Below are positions 35,303 through 43,219 of a stretch of DNA of 64,000 nt, one piece after another. Every line of letters begins with the position of its first letter. Within the stretch, counting starts at the first letter, position 1. The position numbers and the translations under genes were made by a program. The notes beneath the pieces are model-generated. The model was not told the origin of the DNA, made no database searches, and saw nothing but the letters and a program-made list of their open reading frames with translations. Source of the stretch: Lachnospiraceae bacterium (GTDB lineage: Bacteria > Bacillota > Clostridia > Lachnospirales > Lachnospiraceae); assembly GCA_030526245.1 (NCBI GenBank), contig JAUNDD010000001.1, forward strand, positions 161,518 through 225,517, given 5' to 3'.

Positions 35303-36964
35303 TCACTCGGCGCTGACTCCGATGAAGTATCGGACATCCGCCTGCAGTCTGAAGCAATAAGGCTCTGTCTGTTCCGGGCTCACGCTTGTCAGCTCACCCT
35401 CATTCATATAGAAGACCGTGAAAAGGGCTTCATCTCCCAGCGAGTAGAGTCCGCCGACCTCCGGTGTGAATTCGTAGTAGCGGCAGCGTCCCCGACCACT
35501 GCGGACATGGTTGATGCCCATGGTCACCTGGGGATGCTGATGCCGGTCGATCTGTGTCACCATCAGGCGGTGGCTCAGATATGTATTCTGCTCATCCGCC
35601 AGCTCCAGTACATAGCTGCCGGTTTCATAGGTGCGGGTCGAATCAAACAGCTCAGCTGTTTCACGCATCGGCTCCGCCGTCTGTTCCGCCGGTGTCTGCT
35701 CCGCCGCCTGCTCTGCCTGGGTCAGCTCTGCCACCGGATCGGTATGCCACAGCTCTCTGGTCTCATCCCGTCGAATGTACGCGGTGATCCCGTACTCATC
35801 CTCCAGCGTCTGAAGGGCCTGTCCGTTTAAATAGATCGGATAGCTCTCGCCCTGCTCATCCGAAAGGACGATCATCCAGTCGGAGGTCAGCTCGGTGTCC
35901 AGCCCTGCATAAAACAGGGTAGAACCCTCACTCCAGGTGATTGTAAGCTCTCCGGCTTCGGTTTCGGTCTCCGGTGCACGCTCGGATGTGGTTTCCGTCT
36001 CGTCTTCCGTAGCAGGTTCCGCCTCGGAGACTGCTTCTGTTTCGTCTTCCGTGGCAGGTTCCTCTTCGGAGACTGCTTCCGTTTCATTTTCCGTGGCAGG
36101 TTCCTCTTCGGAGACTGCTTCCGTTTCATTTTCCGAAACAGTTTCGGTCTCTGCCGGCGCTTCTGTCTCCGTCACCGCTTCGGTGGCTTCGTTCTCCTCT
36201 GCAGGTGTTTCGGTCTCCGTCTGCTCTTCGGTTTCTGCAGTAGTCTCCGCTTCGCTCGGTGCTTCCGTTTCAGCGGCAGTTTCTTTTTCGCTCTGCGCTT
36301 CTGTTTCGACGGCAGTCTCCGCTTCACTCTGCGCTTCTGTCTCAGCGTCCTCTTCCGGCAGCTGCGGGAAGGTAGGAGCCGTCGCATCAAAGCCTTCTAC
36401 CAGGCGGCATTCCAGTCCATTTTCCCGAACATAAACCGCCGCCGGGGATCCGGTCACGCACTCGATCACGCACTCCGGGTTCTTTTCGTATCCATTCTCG
36501 GTTTTAATATAACCGGCAGCGTACGCGCCAAGCTTCTCTACACATTCCGGAATCGAAATGTAGGCGATCGTTTCATCCTGTGAGAACGCACCTTCTGCAA
36601 TCTCTCGAACCGGATACCCGTCCACCTCTTCCGGAACCAGTACATCCGGGAAGATACTTTCGTATCCAACGATCACCGCATGCGGATGCGCCGCGTCACC
36701 GCTCACCCGATAATAAAAGCCCTCGCCGTTTTGGAACACGCCCGGCTCCAATGCTTTTTCGCCTTCCGCATCGTCGCCGTCCACGACCGTTTCGCCCAGT
36801 GCCTCTTCAGCCACTGCGCCGTCCCCAGCCGTCCATTCCACAAGATCCTCGCTCATGGTCTCCAGCTGTTCATCCGCCGAAATACCCTGCGCGCAGGCGA
36901 CGATTGATATTAAAGATGTAAGTGCTCCCGCTCTGAGGAGCTTTCTAATCTGTTCAGCTGTCAT
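35303..36964 (-). CDS. Secreted BspA-like/acidic-repeat surface protein, 553 aa
   Basis: Weak signal peptide (KLLRAGALTSLISIVACAQGISA), a short BspA-type leucine-rich part (about 95-170: VIVGYESIFPDVLVPEEVDG, AEGAFSQDETIAYISIPE), then a ~130-residue low-complexity acidic stretch of TETEAPSE/ETEAVSEEEP repeats (about 205-340) that should be extended, and a C-terminal beta-rich domain (about 345-553). It has no sortase signal. First gene of the long operon, so it is made with the subunits; it may act as a surface spacer or chaperone-like partner. Function unknown. Confidence 0.65.
   Translation of the reverse strand: MTAEQIRKLLRAGALTSLISIVACAQGISADEQLETMSEDLVEWTAGDGAVAEEALGETVVDGDDAEGEKALEPGVFQNGEGFYYRVSGDAAHPHAVIVGYESIFPDVLVPEEVDGYPVREIAEGAFSQDETIAYISIPECVEKLGAYAAGYIKTENGYEKNPECVIECVTGSPAAVYVRENGLECRLVEGFDATAPTFPQLPEEDAETEAQSEAETAVETEAQSEKETAAETEAPSEAETTAETEEQTETETPAEENEATEAVTETEAPAETETVSENETEAVSEEEPATENETEAVSEEEPATEDETEAVSEAEPATEDETETTSERAPETETEAGELTITWSEGSTLFYAGLDTELTSDWMIVLSDEQGESYPIYLNGQALQTLEDEYGITAYIRRDETRELWHTDPVAELTQAEQAAEQTPAEQTAEPMRETAELFDSTRTYETGSYVLELADEQNTYLSHRLMVTQIDRHQHPQVTMGINHVRSGRGRCRYYEFTPEVGGLYSLGDEALFTVFYMNEGELTSVSPEQTEPYCFRLQADVRYFIGVSAE
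35990..36350. repeat. In-gene degenerate repeats encoding TETEA/ESEEEP units
   Basis: Near-identical 48-bp-like units (ACTGCTTCCGTTTCATTTTC and variants) recur at about 36017-36130, followed by shorter TETEA-coding units to 36350. They encode the acidic low-complexity region and are prone to length variation by slippage. Confidence 0.6.
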
Positions 36965-37168
36965 ATCCCATTTCCTTCAAATACTGCCATACTGTAAAAC
37001 ACTTAAAACCTGAGTCAATTCCTACGATGCTATGCTGTTGCATTTTACTAAAACTCGACAAATAGGCCTATAAAAGATCTCTTCCGAAATCGATTATAAA
37101 CCCTACGTGTTTCGTCTTACGCCGCCTCGTCACTTATTAACTATGATGGCGACGATATGCTCCGTTAA

Positions 37169-37198
37169 ATTATATCACACCTAATCAATACGAAGCAA
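37169..37198 (-). promoter_or_regulatory. Promoter of the long 36964-23536 operon
   Basis: Minus-strand TTGCTT (37193-37198) and TATAAT (37169-37174) with an 18-bp spacer. The leader to the first start codon would be about 200 nt. The 36965-37467 gap contains this and the divergent promoter; I see no gene or recognised riboswitch in it. Confidence 0.55.
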
Positions 37199-37242
37199 TA
37201 TGAGCCAAACTGCCAAAAATATGCCTGATTTAAGCGTATTTT

Positions 37243-37270
37243 TTGCAATCCCCTGCCTTTGGAGTATAAT
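37243..37270 (+). promoter_or_regulatory. Promoter of the phosphopantetheinyl transferase gene
   Basis: TTGCAA (37243-37248) and TATAAT (37265-37270), 16-bp spacer, pointing away from the long operon. Confidence 0.55.
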
Positions 37271-37467
37271 CATTTCAATGTCAGGTGAGTTGCGGTTACA
37301 TGGTTTTCATTGCCTGGCACATACGAGCACCTCAACAGCTCTTTGCAGATGTTTTTTCGGCTCGTTTCTGATAAAGAAGTCTCATGCACACAGATGTACC
37401 GTATCCATAAAGGAGTCACAGTTCACCCAGTGCCCTGTAACTCTACTGTAACAACAAAGGACAGCCT

Positions 37468-38172
37468 ATGCCGAATTTCAACCTCTCCATCTATTACATC
37501 GACCACAGCGCCATCGAAGCAGCCACCCTTGAGGTACTTTCCGATCTGGTCTCTCCCGAGCGCCGCGAAAGGGCCGCCTCCTTTCGTCAGCCCGGCGATG
37601 CCACGGCCTGCCTTTGCAGTGAACTGCTGCTTCGCTATGCACTCCGGCAAACCTATGGCACGATTCCGGAGCTGCATATCGAGACCGGCCCCCAGGGCAA
37701 GCCCTGTCTCCCGGAGCTTCCTGACTTTCACTACAGTATCTCCCACTCCTATGACTATGCGGCCATTGCCTGCAGTGATCGCCCCATCGGTCTGGATATC
37801 CAGAAGCTTCTTCCCCAGCGCAATTTCCTGCGGCTGGCGGAGCGCTTCTTCACGCCGGAGGAGGTGCTTTTGATCCGCAGTGCATCAGCTCCCCGGGAGC
37901 AGCTCCTTCTCTTTACAAAGATCTGGGCCATGAAGGAAAGCTATGTGAAGCTCCTGGGAACCGGCCTGCTTACGCCGTTAAACAGCTTTCAGACGGATCC
38001 GGCCAGCGGCATGATTACGCCGGCCGCGGCAGCCGCCGACACGCTGCCGGCTGCCCGATGCCTTCTTTTTGACAGTATCCCGGAGTATCCGATGAGTGTC
38101 TGTCAGACAGATTTAGACACAGCCAGGGCGGTTGTCCCCCGACAGCTCACGGCTAAGGAACTGCTGGGCTAG
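37468..38172 (+). CDS. 4'-phosphopantetheinyl transferase (Sfp type)
   Basis: 234 residues with the family's three signatures: GPQGKPCLP near 73-81, YSISHSYDYAAIA (about 91-103) followed by IGLDIQ (metal-binding Asp), and FTKIWAMKESYVKLLGTGL (about 151-169, with the W-x-x-K-E-S-x-x-K box). It attaches the phosphopantetheine arm from CoA to carrier proteins. RBS AAAGGA before ATG 37468. No polyketide, peptide-synthetase or acyl-carrier genes are visible in this window, so its substrate lies elsewhere. A strong terminator follows. Confidence 0.93.
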   Translation: MPNFNLSIYYIDHSAIEAATLEVLSDLVSPERRERAASFRQPGDATACLCSELLLRYALRQTYGTIPELHIETGPQGKPCLPELPDFHYSISHSYDYAAIACSDRPIGLDIQKLLPQRNFLRLAERFFTPEEVLLIRSASAPREQLLLFTKIWAMKESYVKLLGTGLLTPLNSFQTDPASGMITPAAAAADTLPAARCLLFDSIPEYPMSVCQTDLDTARAVVPRQLTAKELLG

Positions 38173-38264
38173 CTACGTCGAGGCATTTCAGACTTGTACT
38201 ATTGGGAAAGCAGGCAGCTATTCGGTCGAGTTATTATTAAGAAACGACCTACCGGTCCAGGTCA

Positions 38265-38310
38265 AAAAGGAACCGGCAGATGATCCGAAGACCATCTGCC
38301 GGTTCCTTTT
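38265..38310. terminator. Bidirectional terminator
   Basis: 18-bp perfect stem AAAAGGAACCGGCAGATG with its complement and an 10-nt loop, A-tract on one side and T-tract on the other. It ends both the 37468 gene and the convergent 38336 gene. Confidence 0.9.
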
Positions 38311-38335
38311 ATTTCTTGTTCTTTATGATTTGCTC

Positions 38336-38977
38336 TTACATTTTTGAATAGCCGTAGCTGTTTACGATGGCATCCAGCTTCTGTCCGGCCTTGCAAAGCG
38401 GACACTCGGTAGCATGTACCGACTTATAATCCGGCAGATCCCGCGGTCCGAACAGGGTGCTGACTCTGAAACCTTCCACTGAATCGACGGCACTGAACAG
38501 TGCAGCTGCTCCCTCCGGAATTCCGCCATAGTAGCGGATGCATTCCAGGGCTCTCTTTACGGTAATACCCGTCGTAGCCGAAGCTAAGAGCAGAAGTACA
38601 TGCTTGTTGGCGATCATGGACTGCATGTTGTCGCGGAAGATCAGCTGACCACCGGTGTGGATCTCCGGAGATACGATGTACATGGTCTTATGGGCGTTGA
38701 TGGACATGATACCATTCTTTGTCAGTTCATCTGCCAGGTAGGAGCCGATGATCTCACAGCCGTCCATGCAGACGATGGTGTCGATGTAGGTCGTATTTTC
38801 ATAGTTGCCGGCCAGAACCCGGGCCGCTGCCTGGGCCTCACTCTGACGCGCTTTCAGGTAGGTCATATCAATGTAGTAATTGATATGAGAATGGGTCGTT
38901 GCAAAGTGTCCCGGAATTACGCGAAGTGCAAGATGGCTGTTAGCTTTGGATGGTACTTTCATCATTCTTTTTTCCAT
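38336..38977 (-). CDS. Phosphoribosyltransferase (orotate PRTase-like)
   Basis: 213 residues with a type I PRTase layout: an N-terminal hood, IDTIVCMDGCEIIGSYLADEL (central beta/alpha), and a PRPP-binding loop in LLLLASATTGITVKRALE (about 130-147; the acidic pair D-D/E-D is replaced by A-S-A). After it a C-terminal extension holds C-P-L-C. Similar proteins in Clostridia are annotated orotate phosphoribosyltransferase-like. No pyrimidine genes are nearby. Enzymatic role uncertain because of the altered PRPP motif. Confidence 0.7.
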   Translation of the reverse strand: MEKRMMKVPSKANSHLALRVIPGHFATTHSHINYYIDMTYLKARQSEAQAAARVLAGNYENTTYIDTIVCMDGCEIIGSYLADELTKNGIMSINAHKTMYIVSPEIHTGGQLIFRDNMQSMIANKHVLLLLASATTGITVKRALECIRYYGGIPEGAAALFSAVDSVEGFRVSTLFGPRDLPDYKSVHATECPLCKAGQKLDAIVNSYGYSKM

Positions 38978-39131
38978 GGAACGTTCCCCCTATGCAATTA
39001 TAGTGACAGTTCAGGCCGACCTGAAAACGGTGTGAGCTGCCCTCCTTTTATTATGTGCAAAGTATACCATGAAACAGGAATTATTCAAACACTTTTATTG
39101 ATTTTGACAATTAGTTGAGCAAATCAACTTT

Positions 39132-39300
39132 CGCCGGCGAGTATTCAGCTCGATTTCGCTCCGCTTCATCTCGCTGTGTTTTCTCGCCAAATCTCACGCA
39201 AAATCATACGTGCCCTCTCGCTTCGCTCCCGGGCTTCCGCCGGCGAGTATTCAGCTCGATTTCGCTCCGCTTCATCTCGCTGTGTTTTCTCGCCAAATCT
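39132..39300. repeat. Two perfect 63-bp direct repeats
   Basis: Identical 63-bp copies at 39132-39194 and 39238-39300 (start CGCCGGCGAGTATTCAGCTC), 43 bp apart. Two copies with an unrelated spacer are not a CRISPR array. Probably an intergenic duplication. Confidence 0.85.
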
Positions 39301-39306
39301 TCGCAA

Positions 39307-39429
39307 AACATATGCATAACCTCACACTTCGTGTGCGGCTTTCGCATAATAAAAATGCAGGATTGCAAATAAATTTGCATCCTGCATTTCCATTATGCGC
39401 ACCGCCTACGGCGGTGTTATGCATATGTT
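39307..39429. repeat. Cloverleaf-like palindromic element
   Basis: 14-bp terminal arms AACATATGCATAAC (39307-39320) and its complement (39416-39429) enclose three hairpins: CACAC/GTGTG, a near-perfect ~27-bp stem (39343-39370 with 39373-39399), and ACCGCC/GGCGGT. The whole can fold as a four-way junction. It has no coding content and may be a MITE- or REP-like element. The remainder of the 38978-39657 gap holds the 63-bp repeats, attL and integrase arm sites. Confidence 0.7.
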
Positions 39430-39450
39430 CTCATCAATTTTTCTCGTTAT

Positions 39451-39461
39451 TATTCAAACTC
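39451..39461. other. attL core (left end of element)
   Basis: TATTCAAACTC, identical to the last 11 bases of the guaA coding end plus stop overlap at 53094-53104. Confidence 0.8.
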
Positions 39462-39565
39462 GTCTTTTAAATTTGTTTGAACGATTATAAGGTGTACTAT
39501 TAGTTCGCTTTATGTGCGTTTTATGATTGATTATCCGCACAATCCACTTCGTTCGTAATGTTTTT

Positions 39566-39583
39566 GTAGCCAAAATGTAGCCA
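39566..39583. other. Candidate integrase arm sites, left end
   Basis: Two direct GTAGCCA copies in an 18-bp segment that matches the right-end segment 53017-53034 at 15 of 18 positions. Likely arm-type binding sites of the integrase. Confidence 0.5.
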
Positions 39584-39657
39584 CTATTTTTTATTCACCT
39601 CAATACAACTCATTCACAATTCCCGAGCTTTTTCATATTCAAAATGAGTTCTTTCTA

Positions 39658-40020
39658 GTGGTTTGCATGTTTTTTCTTATATGTTATATGATAGATACAA
39701 TGACTCTTCTTGTTCATATCTTCCTGAAGACCAACTTGCAAGAAAAATCTTTACCTACTTTCACAAAAACGGTTCCTATTTCTGACGAAGTCTATCTACT
39801 CCAAAGATATCGTTGGCTGATTCTTTCGAATCAATCTAACATTTACTATCATTCTCATTTGCGTATTCTTTGGCTTGATAATATAATTACAAGACATGAA
39901 CTAGAAGAAGCCTCTTCCTTGTGTCATGAAAACTGGATTGCAATCGAAAGAAAGGATGCTTACATCCAAGAATTGCAAGAAATACTAAAACATCATAATA
40001 TTCCTTATCCTCAGGAATAA
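39658..40020 (+). CDS. Hypothetical protein, possible transposase remnant (120 aa)
   Basis: A short frame with a weak GTG start and a hydrophobic beginning. Its middle (LLQRYRWLILSNQSNIYYHS) resembles a segment of ISL3-family transposases, as I recall it, but the rest does not and no other transposase motif is present. Probably a decayed fragment at the left end of the element; it may not be expressed. Confidence 0.35.
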   Translation: MVCMFFLICYMIDTMTLLVHIFLKTNLQEKSLPTFTKTVPISDEVYLLQRYRWLILSNQSNIYYHSHLRILWLDNIITRHELEEASSLCHENWIAIERKDAYIQELQEILKHHNIPYPQE

Positions 40021-40079
40021 TCTCCGTACTAAAGAAGAGGGCCTGGATTTTCCAGACCCTCAACAAGTTTGGCAAACCC

Positions 40080-40157
40080 TCAAGAAGTTTGATTATCCAG
40101 AAAAACACCTCCGAAAACAAAAAGGATTCCCAAGATAGCTAATATTTTCTTTTTCAT
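40080..40157 (-). CDS. Possible small hydrophobic peptide, 25 aa
   Basis: ATG 40157 preceded by AAGGAG (spacer ~11 nt), coding MKKKILAILGILFVFGG and a short polar end. It resembles a bare signal or membrane peptide. Could be a degraded gene start or a functional small peptide; the evidence is thin. Confidence 0.25.
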   Translation of the reverse strand: MKKKILAILGILFVFGGVFLDNQTS

Positions 40158-40225
40158 GATGTACACACTCCTTTTCGATCAGTTTACATTATCAAGTATC
40201 ACTTCTCCTTTTGCAATTTACCTTT

Positions 40226-40621
40226 TTACATTAGGATTTGACTAAATTCTACTTTCTCCTTATTAGGACCTTCGATTGTAAAAAACTTAACACCCTTTTC
40301 CCAAAAAGGTAGAAAATGTATACTATCTTTTGTTGAATTTAAGCCTGCTTTATTTACCAGTTCATACACGCTCTCAATATCTTTCACATCTATTGCTACA
40401 TGATCGATTGCTCCTGCTTTCATAACAGCTTTTTTATTTTCATATGTCTCGATTACAAAATTATGCAGTTTCAAGAAAGCTACTTTTTCATTTGCTTCTT
40501 GATTCACTGTTTGAAATGCAATTTCAAATCCCAACTTTTCATAAAATTCAATTGTAGCTTCTATATCATTTGTAGGAATCCCAATATGCTGAATTCCCAC
40601 CAACTGTTCTTTTAACTCCAT
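40226..40621 (-). CDS. VOC/glyoxalase family protein
   Basis: 131 residues with two beta-alpha-beta-beta-beta repeats. The four canonical metal ligands appear in place: His in IQHIGIP, Glu in VIETYE, His in IDHVAID and Glu in KVEFSQ. I chose ATG 40621, which overlaps the stop of the kinase gene by 10 bp, over the longer frame to 40696. Last gene of the cargo operon 44842-40226. It may act as an epimerase/isomerase or lyase on a sugar-acid intermediate; the substrate is unknown. Confidence 0.8.
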   Translation of the reverse strand: MELKEQLVGIQHIGIPTNDIEATIEFYEKLGFEIAFQTVNQEANEKVAFLKLHNFVIETYENKKAVMKAGAIDHVAIDVKDIESVYELVNKAGLNSTKDSIHFLPFWEKGVKFFTIEGPNKEKVEFSQILM

Positions 40622-41844
40622 TCTCTTTTTCCCATCCTTTCTTCTACTTGTAATAAATCCGGCATTGCCGGAATTGCCCCTCTTTTTTCGACACAAAGAC
40701 TGGCAACAGCATTTCCAAATCTGGCAAATTCTATTAATTCATCTTTTGTTATTTCATCCAATTGTTTTTCTGAACTACATATTTTATATAAAAAACCGCC
40801 CCAGAAGGAATCCCCTGCTCCATTCGTATCTTCAAGACATGTTACAGAAAATCCAGCAACCATATAGCCGCCATCTTTGCAATATACATAAGCACCTTTT
40901 CCACCAAGCGTCACAACAACAATTTTAACACCTTGATCATATAATGCTTTTGCTGCCTCTTGTACATCTTTACAATCTGTTAAAAGTTCTGTTTCTTCAT
41001 CCGAAATCTTCATAAGATCAACATATGGAATCATACTTCTCATCTGTTTTTTTGCTGTTTCCTCATTTTCCCACAAAGATGACCGATAATTTGGATCATA
41101 AGAAATAATGCTTCCTTTGTTTTTTGCCCTCTTCACTGCATAAAAAGTGCTGCTTCTTGCCGGTTCATCCGTAAGCGACAGAGAACCTATGTGAAAAATA
41201 TTGGTATTATCCAACACATCAACATCTATTTCTTCTTTCTGGATTTTCGTATCTGCACCAGGTTTCCTTGCAAAAGAAAAAGTACGCTCTCCCTCCTTAT
41301 TTACATCTACAAAAGCTAACGTTGTAAAATACTGTTCATCCAACAGTAATCCTTTTGTATCAACCTTTTCTTTTTTCAGAACTTCCTGAAGAAAATCTCC
41401 ATGCATATCCTTTCCGGCTTTTCCTATAAATGCAGTATGTGCGCCTAACTTTCCTGCTGCTACTGCAACATTTGCCGGAGCTCCTCCTGGATTTCTCGCA
41501 TATAGCATCTGCCCGTTTTCATTATACCCCTGAGCGGTAAAATCAATCAAAATTTCACCGAACACAACAATGTCATAAAGTGAATGAGTAACTGCATCAT
41601 TCGTTTCCATGATAAGATCTGCATCTAACAATTTATTTAAAATCACATCACATTCTTTTTCATTATCTGTATGAATGTGTAATTCTCCAGTACCAAACTC
41701 TGGCATACTTAATACGCCAAGCATGGATTTTGCATTTACTACATATCGTTCTGCACATAATTCTGCATCGTATGGAATTTTTTCAACAATACTTACCAAT
41801 TTTCTTGCATTTTGCATTGTTCCTAAAACAACTTTTACAATCAT
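40612..41844 (-). CDS. PfkB sugar kinase with N-terminal HPr-like domain, 410 aa
   Basis: Residues ~90-400 form a PfkB kinase: NPGGAPANVAVAAGKLG (about 117-133) and the C-terminal anion-hole/catalytic motif DTNGAGDSFWGGF. Residues 1-85 look like the phosphocarrier HPr: NARKLV (12-17) aligns with the HARP active site, with Asn12 in place of the phosphorylated His, and VVNAKSMLGVLSM (35-47) aligns with the Ser46 region, Ser40 kept. So the domain is probably regulatory, not a phosphotransfer carrier. RBS AAAGGAGG. It lies between GntP and VOC genes and should phosphorylate the keto-sugar (acid) made by the dehydrogenase. Confidence 0.82.
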   Translation of the reverse strand: MIVKVVLGTMQNARKLVSIVEKIPYDAELCAERYVVNAKSMLGVLSMPEFGTGELHIHTDNEKECDVILNKLLDADLIMETNDAVTHSLYDIVVFGEILIDFTAQGYNENGQMLYARNPGGAPANVAVAAGKLGAHTAFIGKAGKDMHGDFLQEVLKKEKVDTKGLLLDEQYFTTLAFVDVNKEGERTFSFARKPGADTKIQKEEIDVDVLDNTNIFHIGSLSLTDEPARSSTFYAVKRAKNKGSIISYDPNYRSSLWENEETAKKQMRSMIPYVDLMKISDEETELLTDCKDVQEAAKALYDQGVKIVVVTLGGKGAYVYCKDGGYMVAGFSVTCLEDTNGAGDSFWGGFLYKICSSEKQLDEITKDELIEFARFGNAVASLCVEKRGAIPAMPDLLQVEERMGKREWS

Positions 41845-41859
41845 CTATTTGCCTCCTTT

Positions 41860-43218
41860 CTACGCCCAAAGACTAATTAATATTGCACAAATTAACCCCG
41901 TAAATCCAATAATTGTTTCCATCATTGTCCATGACTTTAAGGTTGTTTTTTCATCAATTTCCAGCAGTGAATTTACAAGCCAAAATCCAGAATCATTTAC
42001 ATGACTAAACGCAGTTGCCCCACCATTGATCGCACATACCATTGCAGCTAAATAGACAGGCGATAATTCTGCCACTCCCGGCATTGCTGCCATAATTCCA
42101 GCTGCCATCGTCATTGCAACAACTGCTGCTCCAACAGAAGCACGAATTAAAGCTGCTATCAAAAAAGCGACTAAAACAAGAGGAAGCCCACTTTTTTCCA
42201 ATGCAGGTCCTATGATATTTCCCATTCCACAATCCTGAAGTACCCAGCGTATAATTCCTCCCCCAGTAATCACTAAAAGTATTTGACCAGTTGGGCGCAG
42301 AGAACGATCCAGTATCTTCTTTAATTGCTCACCATCATACCCCTGCCTTTTTCCAAGGAAATACATCGCCAATAAAACTGCAACAATCAAAGCAACAAAC
42401 GGTGTGCCTAAAAACTGTAACACCGGACGTACACCGTCAATTCCCGGAATATACTCAGAAACTGTGCTGCACAAAATTAAAATCAGCGGAACAAGAATAA
42501 TCCATAATACTATAGAAAATGACGGGAGTTTTCCATCTTCTGCCTCACGTACTTCCTGTATATTGGAAGGGAGTCCTGTATTGATACGATTTCCAATAAA
42601 TTTTGACCATAAAATACCCGCAAATATTAAAGATAAGATTCCTACCGGAACACCTACTGCAATCATAATCCCTAAATCCACATTCAACATATTCGCAACA
42701 AGCACAGAACCGGCTGACGGTGGAATAAATGCAAATCCCGTTGCCAATCCAGCCAAAAGCGGAATCACATAATACAATGTGGATTTTTTTGTTTTCTTGG
42801 CAAGACCAAATGCTAAAGGAATTAAAATCACTACTCCCGCTTCAAAAAATACAGTCGTTCCAACGACAAGACCTGTAATTCCTAATGCAATTCCTGCTTT
42901 TTTTTCTCCGAATTTACTTACTAATGTTTGTGCCACACATTGTGCTCCACCAGATACTTCCAAAATCCCCCCAAACAGAGAACCAAGCCCTATCAACAAC
43001 ACAATTCCCTGTAAGGTTTCTCCCGCTCCCTTTTCTACGGTATTGATCAGTGCGGGAACTGGCATTCCCGCTCCAAGACCAATAAATAACGCCGAAATCA
43101 GCAAAGACAGTACCGGATGAATTTTAAATTTTATAATCAACAACAATAGCAATACTATTCCTACTGCCGCTGCAATCAATAGTCTCATTGGTTCTGCAGC
43201 AAATACTGGTTCCATCAT
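41860..43218 (-). CDS. GntP family gluconate-type permease
   Basis: 452 residues with about 12-14 hydrophobic helices; matches the GntP/GntT family (IHPVLSLLISALFIGLGAGM near the start; GATAFSHVNDSGFWLVNSLLE in the C-terminal half, a family hallmark). The family imports gluconate and related sugar acids with protons. Spaced 15 bp from the kinase gene and 1 bp from the dehydrogenase gene, so one operon. This makes a sugar acid, rather than mannitol, the likelier substrate of the pathway. Confidence 0.88.
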   Translation of the reverse strand: MMEPVFAAEPMRLLIAAAVGIVLLLLLIIKFKIHPVLSLLISALFIGLGAGMPVPALINTVEKGAGETLQGIVLLIGLGSLFGGILEVSGGAQCVAQTLVSKFGEKKAGIALGITGLVVGTTVFFEAGVVILIPLAFGLAKKTKKSTLYYVIPLLAGLATGFAFIPPSAGSVLVANMLNVDLGIMIAVGVPVGILSLIFAGILWSKFIGNRINTGLPSNIQEVREAEDGKLPSFSIVLWIILVPLILILCSTVSEYIPGIDGVRPVLQFLGTPFVALIVAVLLAMYFLGKRQGYDGEQLKKILDRSLRPTGQILLVITGGGIIRWVLQDCGMGNIIGPALEKSGLPLVLVAFLIAALIRASVGAAVVAMTMAAGIMAAMPGVAELSPVYLAAMVCAINGGATAFSHVNDSGFWLVNSLLEIDEKTTLKSWTMMETIIGFTGLICAILISLWA

Positions 43219-43219
43219 T

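Noticed and set aside
39132..39300. Possible CRISPR array from the 63-bp repeats
   Set aside because: Only two copies, 63 bp long, GC-rich with one spacer of 43 bp and no cas genes.
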